From positions 165,167 through 229,166 of the forward strand of contig JAKBCE010000002.1 of assembly GCA_021808195.1 (NCBI GenBank): a DNA stretch of 64,000 nt. The letters are read 5' to 3'. The DNA is from Pseudomonadota bacterium. Lineage in GTDB: Bacteria; Pseudomonadota; Gammaproteobacteria; Steroidobacterales; Steroidobacteraceae. The translations under genes were made by a program, and so were the position numbers. The notes beneath the pieces are model-generated. The model did not search any database. It was not told where the DNA came from and worked only from the letters and a program-made list of their open reading frames with translations. This document shows, one piece after another, positions 1 through 8,583 of this stretch (position 1 is the first letter of the stretch; every line of letters starts with the position of its first letter).

Positions 1-2
1 CA

Positions 3-2657
3 AACCGCAAGCCGACCGGACCGATGCCGCAGATCCGCATCGATGCTCTGCGCATCGATCAGGGGCAGCTCAGTGTGACCGATCTGGAGCATTCCCCGGC
101 GGCACGCGAGCATCTGGCGCCGATCACGCTGCGGCTGGTGAACTTCCGCTCCTGGGGGCGCACCGGCGGACGGTTCGCGCTGCAGGCTGCGAGTGCCGAT
201 GGGGCACGTCTCAGCTGGTGGGGGCAGATCACGATGGCGCCGCTCGCCTCCTCGGGCGCTCTTTCGCTCACCGACATTCCGGTCATCTCCCTGGCGAGGT
301 TCCTGCCACACCTGCCGGTGAGCGCGCGCGGCGGGCGGCTCGGTCTGAGCGCGCAGTACACGCTGAGCACGGGCGCACACGGCTTGGATGTCGGGATTGC
401 GCAGCTCGGCATCACCACCACCGGACTGGCACTCGACGGCGGCTCACTGCTGCAGGGCGCCGTGCGCATCGAGGGAATCAGTGCCGCGGGCGGAACGGTG
501 CACCTTGGCAAGGCCCTGCACGCCTCGCTGGCGCACCTGACCTTCACTCACCTGCAGCTGCAGGGCACCGCCTCGGCCCACGGTCAGGACCTCAGCCTGC
601 AGCGGCTCTCGCTCGCGCAGAGCAGCTTCGATCCGCACGCACACCGCATCACGATCGGCACGCTGGCGATGCGCGGATTGCGGCTGCCCGTGCAGCGCGG
701 CCCGCACGGGCGGCTCGCACTGCTGAATCTGCTGCCACACGCCGCCGCGGCGCACCGGCAGTCTGCAGCGCAGCCCGCCGCGGCAACGGCGAGCTGGCAC
801 GTGCAGCTCGGTCGGCTGGCGCTACGTGATGCTGTCATTGCCGTGCAGGACCGCTCCGTCACACCCGCGGCGCACTTTGCGCTGCGGGTGTATTCGTTCG
901 ATGCGCGCCGGCTCAGCAACAATCTTGCGCGCCCGGTGCCCTTCACGGTGCACGCCGGGATTGCTCCGCGCGGTTATCTGGTGCTCAGCGGGCGGGTCAC
1001 GCCCGCCCGCACGAGCGCGGCACTGTGGGTGTCGCTGTCGCGACTGCCGCTACGCCCGTTCGTGCCGTATCTGCCCCTGGCACGCACCGCCGAGCTGCAC
1101 TCGGGCACGTTCGGCACGCGAGGCTTTGCCGAGCTCGTGCGCGGGCAACTCGCGCACCTCGAGGGGCGCGCCGATGTACGTCACCTGCGCCTGATCGAGC
1201 GCGGCACGGGGATCGGTCTGTTCGGCTGGCGCGCGCTCAGTGTGCGCGGCATCGCATACCGGCCCGGGCATCTGGTGGTCAGCGACGCGCAGCTCACCGC
1301 CCCAGAGGGACAAATCGTCATCCTGCCGAATCGCACGCTCAACCTCGCGGCACTGGTGCCACCGCGTGCGCCAGCGGGCAAAGCGCGCCCGGCGGCGCAC
1401 CCGGTGCGCGCAGGCCGTCGGCCGCCCGCACCGGCGCTCGCCGCACTGCTGGAACGTCTCGAGATCACCGATGGCTCGATCAACTTCGCCGACGAATCGA
1501 TCGAGCCGAATTTCCACGCACCGATCGACAATCTGCACGGCACGATCACGAACGTGTCGACCTCCAAGCAGGCGATCGCACACATCGCCCTTGGCGGCCA
1601 GGTCATCGACCAGTACTCGCCCGTGACCGTGAGCGGCGCGTTCAATCCCTACGGGCTCGGCCGCAACACCGACATTCACGCCGCTTTCAAGAACATCCAG
1701 CTGCCGATCTTCGATCCGTACTCCGACCGCTACGCCGGCTATGCGATTGCCCAAGGCATCCTCAGCGCCCGCTTCCGCTATCGGATCGACAATCGCCGGC
1801 TCGACGCCGATCATCGCGTCGAGATCGATCAGTTGCAGTGGGGCGGACCGAGCGCGAGCAAGCAGAGTGTCGGCTGGCCGATCCGGCTCGCGACCGCCCT
1901 GCTGAAAGACCGCAATGGGGTGATCCGCATCCACCTGCCGGTCACCGGCTCGCTGAGCAATCCGGACTTCCACATCGCCTCGATTGTCTGGACGATGCTC
2001 GTGCATCTGCTCGAGAAGGCCGCACTCGCCCCCTTCAGTCTGATCGGTCATCTGTTCGCGGGGGCCGCCCAGGCGCAGTACATCGCCTTCCGACCCGGCT
2101 CGGCCGCGCTGCCGCACGCCGCTGGCGCAAGCCTCGCAGCACTCTCGCACGCGCTCGCAGCACGGCCGGCGCTGCGGGTGGAGATCCCTGCCGGTCCGGC
2201 TACCGCCGCGGACGCGCTCGCCCTGGAGAACCAGCGGATCGAGGCCCTCGCCCTGGCGCATCTGCGCCATGCTCCGCCCGGCCGCTTCGCCGCGCTACCC
2301 GCGCGTGAGCAGCGCCGGGCGCTCGCGGCACTGTTCCGCGCCCGCCTGCACCGACGGCCCGCCTATCCGGCGCCGCCGTCCGGGGCAACTGCGAGCAAGA
2401 GCGCCGCCAAGCCGTCCGCCGCCGCACAGCAGCTGACCCAGATCCACCGCGAAATCCGCTGGCTGCGCGCGCAACTGCGCCCGACAGTCCATCTGGCTCC
2501 GGGTGCGCTGGTGACCTTGGGACTGGCTCGCGCTCAGGTCGTACAGAACGCGCTGCTCGCCGCCGGCACATTGAGCCCAAAGCGCGTCTTCATCACCACG
2601 CTGCAGTCCGGGCAGCCCTGGCACGATCGGGTACGACTGCAACTGCGTCTGCAATAG
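3..2657 (+). CDS. AsmA/DUF748-family envelope protein, 5' end cut by window edge
   Basis: The frame is open to the left edge, so the true start lies outside; the ATG at 24 falls inside what looks like mid-protein. At least 877 residues remain. Residues about 480-500 carry ITDGSINFADESIEPNF and about 565-580 carry PYSDRYAGYAIAQG, both typical of DUF748 (AsmA-like) proteins. These are long beta-strand-rich periplasmic proteins anchored in the inner membrane and thought to act in envelope lipid or protein traffic. The last 200 residues (YIAFRPGSAALP onward) resemble an OmpA-like tail rich in Ala and Leu, which is common at the C-terminus of this family. The family call rests on recognised motifs; the substrate is unknown. 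Confidence 0.75.
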   Translation, partial: NRKPTGPMPQIRIDALRIDQGQLSVTDLEHSPAAREHLAPITLRLVNFRSWGRTGGRFALQAASADGARLSWWGQITMAPLASSGALSLTDIPVISLARFLPHLPVSARGGRLGLSAQYTLSTGAHGLDVGIAQLGITTTGLALDGGSLLQGAVRIEGISAAGGTVHLGKALHASLAHLTFTHLQLQGTASAHGQDLSLQRLSLAQSSFDPHAHRITIGTLAMRGLRLPVQRGPHGRLALLNLLPHAAAAHRQSAAQPAAATASWHVQLGRLALRDAVIAVQDRSVTPAAHFALRVYSFDARRLSNNLARPVPFTVHAGIAPRGYLVLSGRVTPARTSAALWVSLSRLPLRPFVPYLPLARTAELHSGTFGTRGFAELVRGQLAHLEGRADVRHLRLIERGTGIGLFGWRALSVRGIAYRPGHLVVSDAQLTAPEGQIVILPNRTLNLAALVPPRAPAGKARPAAHPVRAGRRPPAPALAALLERLEITDGSINFADESIEPNFHAPIDNLHGTITNVSTSKQAIAHIALGGQVIDQYSPVTVSGAFNPYGLGRNTDIHAAFKNIQLPIFDPYSDRYAGYAIAQGILSARFRYRIDNRRLDADHRVEIDQLQWGGPSASKQSVGWPIRLATALLKDRNGVIRIHLPVTGSLSNPDFHIASIVWTMLVHLLEKAALAPFSLIGHLFAGAAQAQYIAFRPGSAALPHAAGASLAALSHALAARPALRVEIPAGPATAADALALENQRIEALALAHLRHAPPGRFAALPAREQRRALAALFRARLHRRPAYPAPPSGATASKSAAKPSAAAQQLTQIHREIRWLRAQLRPTVHLAPGALVTLGLARAQVVQNALLAAGTLSPKRVFITTLQSGQPWHDRVRLQLRLQ

Positions 2658-2820
2658 CGCACGGCCCGCCGCAGACCACCATAGGCCGCGACAGTTCGGG
2701 ATTCGGTTTTGCCGACGGCACGCTCCGGCGATGGTGCTGCCGCCATCCTGCGCGTGCAGTTGGCGGGGGCAGGATCACCTCACGCCGCTCAACGGCGCCG
2801 GCATCGATCGGCCGGCCCAC

Positions 2821-3798
2821 TCAGCGTACAGCCGCGCGCGCCGGATCAATCGCGGCCACGACGTGATAGAACGCCTCGAGCAACGGCACCTCGAGCCCTG
2901 CCCGGCTCGCTCGCTCGACCGCATCACCGAAGGTTTCCTCGACCTCGAGCGCCCGGCCAGCTTGCAGATCCTGCAGCGCCGACATGCGGTGCCCGGGCGC
3001 CTGCGCGGCGAACTGCGCTCCGGCCGCACGTACCGACTCGACTGCTTCGCGTTCCGAGCCGGCGAGGATCGCCTGCAGCGGCAGGATCGCCCCCTCAGGC
3101 AGCAGTGACACGCCACAGGCAGAGGCGAGCCGAACCGCCTCGCGCGCCATGCGCACGAGCACCAGCGCCGTGCCCGCATCGCTCAGGTACTGCCAGGTCG
3201 GTGCACGCGTGATGACGGCGAGACTCATCAGCGGCAGCCATGCGACGAACTTGCTCCACTCCCAGCTGAGAATTCGTGGCACGGCGCTGGCGCGCACCCC
3301 GGCGGCGTCAATCATCGAGGCGAGCGCACGTGCGCGCTCGCTCTCGCGGCCATCGAGTTCCCCGAGCATCAAATTCACGTTCCGTGTGAAGAGGACCGCG
3401 CCGTCCTCGCGCACCTCCCCGCTGGTGTTGGCCAGCGCTCCGAAGACCCGATCGGTGCCGAACGCCCCGCAGAGCAATTCATTCTTCAGCACCCCGTTCT
3501 GCACGGAAAACGCGCAGTCAGCGGCCACGTGGCGCAGGGATTGCAACGCTGCGCGGGTTCCGGGTGTCTTGGTTGCTACGATCAGGCACTCGGCCGCTTC
3601 CAGCTGTGCCGGATCCGTGAGCACCGTCACCGGAACACTGATCTCGGCAAGGCCGGTGATGCGCAGTCCCTCGCGCTCGATGCGCCTGGCACGCTCGCCG
3701 CGCGCAAGCACGATGACCTGGTGAGCGGAGCGCGCCAAATGTGCAGCCAGTATCGACCCCAGGGCACCGGCTCCGAGAATCACGAACTGCGCACGCAT
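2821..3798 (-). CDS. panE: 2-dehydropantoate 2-reductase (ApbA/PanE family)
   Basis: NADPH-dependent reduction of 2-dehydropantoate to pantoate in the cytoplasmic pathway to pantothenate and CoA. The N-terminus has the Rossmann motif VILGAGALGS (GxGxxG). The catalytic Lys region reads CLIVATKTPGT, and the C-terminal domain has SWEWSKFVAWLPLMSL with the conserved K and N/S-side residues of ApbA. At 325 residues it is slightly longer than the E. coli enzyme (303). A second ATG three bases upstream (3801) is possible. It stands alone, convergent with the upstream gene. Some PanE-like paralogues act on other 2-keto acids, so the exact substrate is family inference. Confidence 0.85.
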   Translation of the reverse strand: MRAQFVILGAGALGSILAAHLARSAHQVIVLARGERARRIEREGLRITGLAEISVPVTVLTDPAQLEAAECLIVATKTPGTRAALQSLRHVAADCAFSVQNGVLKNELLCGAFGTDRVFGALANTSGEVREDGAVLFTRNVNLMLGELDGRESERARALASMIDAAGVRASAVPRILSWEWSKFVAWLPLMSLAVITRAPTWQYLSDAGTALVLVRMAREAVRLASACGVSLLPEGAILPLQAILAGSEREAVESVRAAGAQFAAQAPGHRMSALQDLQAGRALEVEETFGDAVERASRAGLEVPLLEAFYHVVAAIDPARAAVR

Positions 3799-4950
3799 CA
3801 CGCGCTGCCTCTGGCGGATGCGGCGGGCTGCGCCGTCCGCGCGCGCGGCCCCAAATTACTGCGGGATCTGCAACACATGTGTCCGCGCTCCTTTGAACTG
3901 CGCCGGCCGGCTCACCCGGCACGGCCCATCTGGTGGAATGCTCAAACTGCAGTCACTCGAGTTCATCATGCCCCGCGCCCGCCCTCGCACAGCATCGAAC
4001 ACCGGTGCCGCTGTGACTGCCCCGCGAGCAGCAGGCCGAGCCCGGTGCAGTCGGGCACTGCACCCTGGATGCTCGCGTGCTGCCGCGACTCGCCGCGGGC
4101 CGCCAGTGCAAACCGGAGCGGCTCGCTGAGGCGATCGTGGCGGAGAGCCGCGTAAATAAGCCTGTGCAACAACCAACGCCAGGCTTTGCGAGCAATGACC
4201 GTTAGTGCGCAGGCAGGGAACTCGGCGGCAGCTGGATCGACAATGTGGATGAACGCCGCCCCCCCGTGACATGTTCGATCGCCATTGCAACCTTGCGTAT
4301 GGTGTTGGCGCACAGCAGCGCCCCGCTCGCACCACCACCTACCGCGCATTGCTCGCCCGCCAGCAGTTGCTCGATGCGTGAGGGCTCACCGCGCCGCTCA
4401 GGTCACCCGTGCGCATCAGTTGCTCCCGCGGGATCCCAGTTTGCATGTTACGCCGTCGGGACAATTCCGGGGCCTGGAGCGCCCGGCGGAGATGGGCCGG
4501 CCCGAGCGATGCACGCTCGGGCAAATACGCTGCGCCCCTGCCCGTACCGCGGATAATTCGAGGCAGTATACGCCCGATGCGCGCACCGCCCCATGACCTC
4601 GAGGCAAAGGCCGGCAGGCCTCGACCCTCCAGCTGCGGACATCGGCGCGAACCGCACGGATGCAATGGGCTGAGCAGGCACGGGCAACTGAGCCTGAAGC
4701 CCCCGCGGCATTCGGGTTCGGACCGCGAATGCGAACGGCCGTCCGTGATCCGCCGTAGCTGTCGCAGCCCGCCGGCGAAGATCTCGGTACCTGTCTGCAG
4801 TTCCTTCACCAGGATCGGTACGATTCTTGCCCGAAATCGACGGCTTGGCGCGTCGCCGGACACCGCTCGGACTCGCGTGACGAACGTGGGACGGTTGACG
4901 TAGGATGGAAGTGGTCTGGAACTCCGGGCTGCACAGAAGAAGAACCATTC
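3799..4950 (+). other. Long spacer without a supportable gene
   Basis: About 1.15 kb between panE and the PEP-CTERM gene. Open frames exist on both strands but are Arg/Ala/Pro-rich, overlap each other and match no family I recognise. Around 4250-4400 on the minus strand there is a short protein-like stretch (TIRKVAMAIEHVTGG) that could be a decayed gene, but I cannot identify it. The last 60 bases should hold the promoter and leader of the PEP-CTERM gene. Confidence 0.5.
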
Positions 4951-6378
4951 ATGAACCAGCTCAAAACCACTGGTCGGGGCATTGAATCCTTGGCAAGCGC
5001 GACGCACCAGCGTGGCAAAACACATCCGTCCGTCACGAATCCCGGAATGCTCCTGCTGCTCGCACTGACCCTCGCCCCAGGGGCATTCCCTGCGGCGCGT
5101 GCCGGCACATTTGTCTGCCCGCTGCCGGATTATGCGCCCTTGAGTTCCGTCACGGTAGGCGACACCGAAAGCCTGCCCGCAAGCGACGCCTGCACCATGC
5201 AGGCTGGAACGGCGTTGACGATCGCCGCGCCGAACGGCTCGCTCGGAAATCTCGGCACCCTCACTGTCGGTCCCGGCAGCACGCTCACCAATAACGCCAA
5301 TCTCGACAACACCCCCGGCGCAACGCTGTCCAACTCCGGATCATTCCTCAATTCCACGAGCGGAGTCGTTCAAAACAGCGGCGCCACGATCAACGCCGGT
5401 GGCGGGACCTTGAACAATGACGGCACGATCATCAATCTCGGCAGCCTCGAGAACCTCAGCAACGGCACGCTCATCAACCTCGGCACCGTCACCAACGTCA
5501 CCGCAGGTACTTTCAGCAACCTCGGCAGCACTCAGAACCTGCATTCCATTGATAACTTCGGCCAGATCAGCAACCTACCAGGCGCTTCACTGCTGAATAG
5601 CGGAACCCTGACCAATAACATCGGCTCCAGTTTCGTCAATTTCGGCAATTTGGACAATGTGCAGACCATCACTAATTCCGGCAGCTTTCGTAACGAGGCC
5701 GGCGCAACCCTGAGCAATCAGGTGAGCTTCAGTAACACCGGACGGCTGGACATTGCCACGGCATCGGAGGTTTCAGGCAGCGGCGGGTTCGTCCAGACTG
5801 CGGGCGCGACGACCGTAGAGTCGAACGCGCTGCTGTCGCAGGAGGCGATCCAGATCAACGGCGGCACGCTCTCGGGCGCAGGCAAGGTCGCCTCCCTCAG
5901 TACCATTTCACTCGGTCCCGACGCCCTGCTTGCGCCGGGCGAGAGCGGCACCGGCCTGAACACCATGACGGTGAGCGCGACCTCTGGGCTGAGCCTCGCT
6001 GGCACCCTCAACATCAACATTTACAGCCCGACATCCTACAGCCATCTCGACGTGCTCGGCATGAGTGGGTTTTCCTCAACCACCCGAATCAATTTTTTTC
6101 TCAGCGGCGATGCCGCCCAGTATGCGGGCGAGAGCTTCCAGTTTCTGCGGGCAACCGGACTGCGCAACTTTGACCTGGCGACAATCAACGTGAGCGGATT
6201 GCCTGCGACCCTGGGTTACTCCGTTGTTGCGGAGAATGGATCCAGCCTCGTACTGAATCTGTTCGATGCTCCGCCCACGGGCGCACCGGAGCCGGGCTCG
6301 CTCTCGCTGCTGACCTGCGGAATGATGCTGCTCGGTGGGGGAGCGTGGCGGCGCAGGCGGCAGAGGCGAAACGGCTGA
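4951..6378 (+). CDS. PEP-CTERM sorting-domain protein with Asn/Gly/Thr-rich repeats
   Basis: Predicted exported surface or extracellular-matrix protein of 475 residues. A hydrophobic signal segment lies at residues 33-50 (LLLLALTLAPGAFPAARA) after a long N-region; ATG 5047 is an alternative start. Residues about 90-270 are degenerate repeats built on N-SGTL-TN and NLGTxxN units, as in beta-helix or passenger-like proteins. The C-terminus has the PEP-CTERM signal: APEPG at about 445, a hydrophobic helix (SLSLLTCGMMLLGGGAW) and a run of Arg. In known systems exosortase removes this tail and the protein is sent to the outer surface with exopolysaccharide. No exosortase or polysaccharide genes are in the window. 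The function of the repeat domain is unknown. Confidence 0.85.
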   Translation: MNQLKTTGRGIESLASATHQRGKTHPSVTNPGMLLLLALTLAPGAFPAARAGTFVCPLPDYAPLSSVTVGDTESLPASDACTMQAGTALTIAAPNGSLGNLGTLTVGPGSTLTNNANLDNTPGATLSNSGSFLNSTSGVVQNSGATINAGGGTLNNDGTIINLGSLENLSNGTLINLGTVTNVTAGTFSNLGSTQNLHSIDNFGQISNLPGASLLNSGTLTNNIGSSFVNFGNLDNVQTITNSGSFRNEAGATLSNQVSFSNTGRLDIATASEVSGSGGFVQTAGATTVESNALLSQEAIQINGGTLSGAGKVASLSTISLGPDALLAPGESGTGLNTMTVSATSGLSLAGTLNINIYSPTSYSHLDVLGMSGFSSTTRINFFLSGDAAQYAGESFQFLRATGLRNFDLATINVSGLPATLGYSVVAENGSSLVLNLFDAPPTGAPEPGSLSLLTCGMMLLGGGAWRRRRQRRNG

Positions 6379-6548
6379 GCTTCCCGGAACCTTCTCTGGA
6401 TGCAGCTGGCGCGAGCAGCGCCTCGGGTAGCGCTCGTTCCTCCAGACATCCACGCCGACCATCTGGCATGGTCGCGCGCCAGTCCAAGCACAGGAAGAAT
6501 GTCTCAGCGCCGCACAGTCGAGTGCCCAATGGACAGATCCGCCGCCAT

Positions 6549-6635
6549 CCCGCCCGGACGCTCGATCTCACCGTCGCAACCGACAACGAGCCCCAGTTCT
6601 CGCGTGTCTCGCCTCTACAGGTCGAAACTGGCTAT
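6549..6635 (+). pseudogene. Relic of a vapC-like toxin gene (C-terminal end)
   Basis: In-frame codons give PARTLDLTVATDNEPQFSRV followed by SPLQVETGY. This lines up with the C-terminus of the intact VapC 1 kb downstream (HARMLNLTVVTDNVRKFSRV then PDLSVENWL). The matching part covers the last PIN-domain strand, including the conserved T-D-N. No start, no N-terminal PIN acidic residues and no antitoxin are associated, so it is a remnant of an earlier copy. Confidence 0.7.
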
Positions 6636-6728
6636 CCGACTGAAGCGGTGCGACTAGCGCCACGGAACGTGAGCGGTCCCGACCCAGCGGCGAAACCATC
6701 ACTGCCGGCCCTTCCCATCCGTTCATCG

Positions 6729-6757
6729 CAAATCTGGCGCAGAGGGTGGCCACCACA
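6729..6757 (+). repeat. Degenerate tRNA-Ser 3'-end-like repeat, copy A
   Basis: Begins CAAATCTGGCGCAGAGGGTG. It matches copy B (7770-7798) at 24 of 29 bases. Over the first 21 bases it matches 18 of those at 9902-9922, which are the encoded 3' end of tRNA-Ser plus flank. It is a candidate fossil attachment site. Confidence 0.5.
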
Positions 6758-6887
6758 TCCAGCATGGAATCCAGATGATTTCAATTTCCTGTGCGCATTC
6801 CACGCGTCTCAGGGACGAGTGTTCTCGAGGATCGCCGATTCGATGGCACGCCGGCCGTTGCGATGCCGACCGCAGCGCACACCGAGA

Positions 6888-6928
6888 TTGACGGCGCCCC
6901 CACGAAGGCATATGCTCAAGCATATGCC
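6888..6928 (+). promoter_or_regulatory. vapBC promoter with overlapping operator
   Basis: A sigma70-like promoter, TTGACG (6888-6893), a 17-base spacer and TATGCT (6911-6916), runs into a perfect inverted repeat. GGCATATGCT (6907-6916) and AGCATATGCC (6919-6928) are separated by CA. The dyad covers the -10 box and expected start site, the usual place for VapB or VapBC to repress its own transcription. The repression is inference. Confidence 0.7.
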
Positions 6929-6949
6929 ATGTCCACGCCGGTGGCCCGA

Positions 6950-7192
6950 ATGCCTGACTCAGAACGCCACGTCAGACTGTTCCGCAATGGACGTAACCAG
7001 GCTTTGCGTATCCCCAGAGAATTCGAACTCGAAGCGGATGAAGCCATCCTGCGCAAGGAGGGGGATCGATTGGTGATCGAGCCGGTGCACAAGGGACGCC
7101 TGCTCGCCCGACTCGCGACTCTGGAGCCCATTGAAGAGCCCTTTCCGGATGTGGACGAGGATCTCGGCCGGATGGACGACGTAGAGCTTTGA
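6950..7192 (+). CDS. vapB: VapB-type antitoxin (SpoVT/AbrB fold)
   Basis: An 80-residue antitoxin whose N-terminal half (VRLFRNGRNQALRIPREFEL) is the swapped-hairpin AbrB DNA-binding fold. The acidic C-terminus (EEPFPDVDEDLGRMDDVEL) is the part that normally wraps and blocks the toxin. I prefer ATG 6950 because GGTGG lies 5 bases upstream. ATG 6929 abuts the operator and would leave almost no leader, giving 87 residues if used. The stop (7190-7192) almost touches the vapC start, so the two are translationally coupled. Expected to bind the dyad at 6907-6928. Confidence 0.85.
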   Translation: MPDSERHVRLFRNGRNQALRIPREFELEADEAILRKEGDRLVIEPVHKGRLLARLATLEPIEEPFPDVDEDLGRMDDVEL

Positions 7193-7194
7193 GG

Positions 7195-7602
7195 ATGCCC
7201 TTCCGCTACTTGTTGGACACCAACATCCTCTCCGAGCTGATGCGACATCCACAGGGCGAAATTGCGCAGCAGATTGCCTCGCGGGGAGAGGATAGCGTAT
7301 GCACGAGCACCATCGTTGCCTGTGAACTTCGCTACGGAGCCTGTAAAGCCGGCTCGACCCGCCTGAGCGAACGAGTCGAGGTGATTCTCTCAGCGCTTGA
7401 GGTTCTTCCGGTGGAACCGCCAGCCGATTGGCATTATGGGGAAATCCGCCAACATCTCGCGCGGCAGGGCAACCCGATTGGTCCGAATGATCTTCTCATC
7501 GCCGCGCACGCCCGGATGCTCAATCTGACCGTCGTGACAGACAACGTTCGAAAGTTTTCACGAGTTCCCGACTTGAGTGTTGAAAACTGGTTATCTCGAT
7601 AA
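7195..7602 (+). CDS. vapC: VapC/FitB-type PIN-domain toxin
   Basis: Ribonuclease toxin of 135 residues. The PIN acidic residues are in place: D in YLLDTNILSEL, E in VACELRYG and D in IGPNDLLIAAHA. The C-terminal TVVTDNVRKFSRV completes the fold. VapC-family toxins cleave tRNA or rRNA and are neutralised by VapB. The start is ATG 7195; a TTG at 7189 overlapping the vapB stop is the alternative. It is the intact counterpart of the relic at 6549-6635. The target RNA cannot be predicted. Confidence 0.87.
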   Translation: MPFRYLLDTNILSELMRHPQGEIAQQIASRGEDSVCTSTIVACELRYGACKAGSTRLSERVEVILSALEVLPVEPPADWHYGEIRQHLARQGNPIGPNDLLIAAHARMLNLTVVTDNVRKFSRVPDLSVENWLSR

Positions 7603-8000
7603 CGGTTCAGTCAAGTCCGCATAGCGGGATTCTCCCGGACTCTGAAAGCGTTTTGCTCGCGTGCCTCTGCTCGGCCGCACCGGCAACGACGCGTTTGCCC
7701 GACACCAACCGACAATGCAAGAGCTGGTGGCAGTGGAGCATTCATGCGTACCCCTACTTCGCGCTCCACCAAATCTGGCAGAGAGGGTGTCCGCAACAAA
7801 TGACGTAAATTAAGGCGTTTCGCACCGTTGCTGCGCACTGCGTGCGTAATCATCGGCGCCAGTGAAGGCCTGTCCAGTCAGCGCATCATGCGAATCCATT
7901 CGGCCCCAGGCCCACTCAAGCCTCCAATCGTCGGACCATGTGCCGATTCATCCATGCGCTCGGAGGCACTCCTGGCGTCCAACATCCCAATCCGAGGGCT
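7603..8000 (+). other. Spacer between vapBC and hipBA
   Basis: About 400 bases with no supportable gene. The only structure I see is repeat copy B at 7770-7798 and the upstream edge of the hipBA operator. Confidence 0.5.
7770..7798 (+). repeat. Degenerate tRNA-Ser 3'-end-like repeat, copy B
   Basis: Begins CAAATCTGGCAGAGAGGGTG. It is 24/29 identical to copy A and 17/21 identical to the tRNA-Ser 3' end region at 9902-9922. It sits exactly between the vapBC and hipBA modules. Confidence 0.5.
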
Positions 8001-8045
8001 GAAATGTCAATATTCTTTGACATTTCTATGGGCCTGGCGCATCAT
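8001..8045 (+). promoter_or_regulatory. hipBA promoter and operator
   Basis: A perfect 10-bp inverted repeat, GAAATGTCAA (8001-8010) and TTGACATTTC (8017-8026), has a 6-base spacer. Its right arm contains a consensus -35 box, TTGACA (8017-8022), followed after 17 bases by CATCAT (8040-8045). A repressor on the dyad would cover the -35 box. By analogy with HipB it is probably an autoregulatory operator. Confidence 0.65.
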
Positions 8046-8100
8046 GATTCGAACCGTCAGAACACACCGGTCCGTCGGCGGCCGGAGATTCTAGGATTCA

Positions 8101-8583
8101 ATGATTCTGCGAGTCGAAACCCAATCGCTACGCATGCTGAAGGAGCTCGGCATGCGGCTACGTGCCGAGCGGCGGCGGCGCGGGTTGAAGCAGGCAGAAC
8201 TGGCTCAGGCGGCCTCGGTATCGCGCCCGACGGTCATTGCCGCCGAAGCGGGCCGCGGAGTGTCTTCGCAAAGCCTGGCCGCAATGATGGGCGTGCTGGC
8301 GCTCGACTTTGCGCACCTGAGCGCTCCAACACATCCACCCCGCAAGGATTTGATGAGATCCGGGCGTAAACGGCAGACCCGACGGCGTGTCCAGCTGGAA
8401 CCTGCGTTGCCGTCGATTGCGCGGAATGAAGTGGAACCGCACGGCAAGGACATCACGAATACGGAGGTGGCACAAACAGTCGAGCAGCAACCTCACCGGC
8501 GCCCGTTACTCAAGGAGCTCATGACGGCGGAGCGTTTGCGCCGTGATCGGCTTGACATGAAAGTCCGGCGTGAGCGAGCTTGA
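8101..8583 (+). CDS. hipB: HipB-like antitoxin, XRE-family DNA-binding protein
   Basis: Residues about 15-70 form an XRE helix-turn-helix: LRAERRRRGLKQAELAQAAS, then VSRPTVIAAEAG. At 160 residues it is much longer than E. coli HipB (88). The extra 90 residues are charged and low in hydrophobics, with no domain I recognise. Its last 14 bases overlap hipA, so the genes are coupled. Expected to repress the promoter at 8001-8045 and to hold HipA inactive. The role is inferred from order and fold. Confidence 0.75.
   Translation: MILRVETQSLRMLKELGMRLRAERRRRGLKQAELAQAASVSRPTVIAAEAGRGVSSQSLAAMMGVLALDFAHLSAPTHPPRKDLMRSGRKRQTRRRVQLEPALPSIARNEVEPHGKDITNTEVAQTVEQQPHRRPLLKELMTAERLRRDRLDMKVRRERA

Noticed and set aside
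4339..5025. Minus-strand frame before the PEP-CTERM gene
   Set aside because: It overlaps the start of the PEP-CTERM gene and looks like random Arg/Pro/Ser-rich translation.
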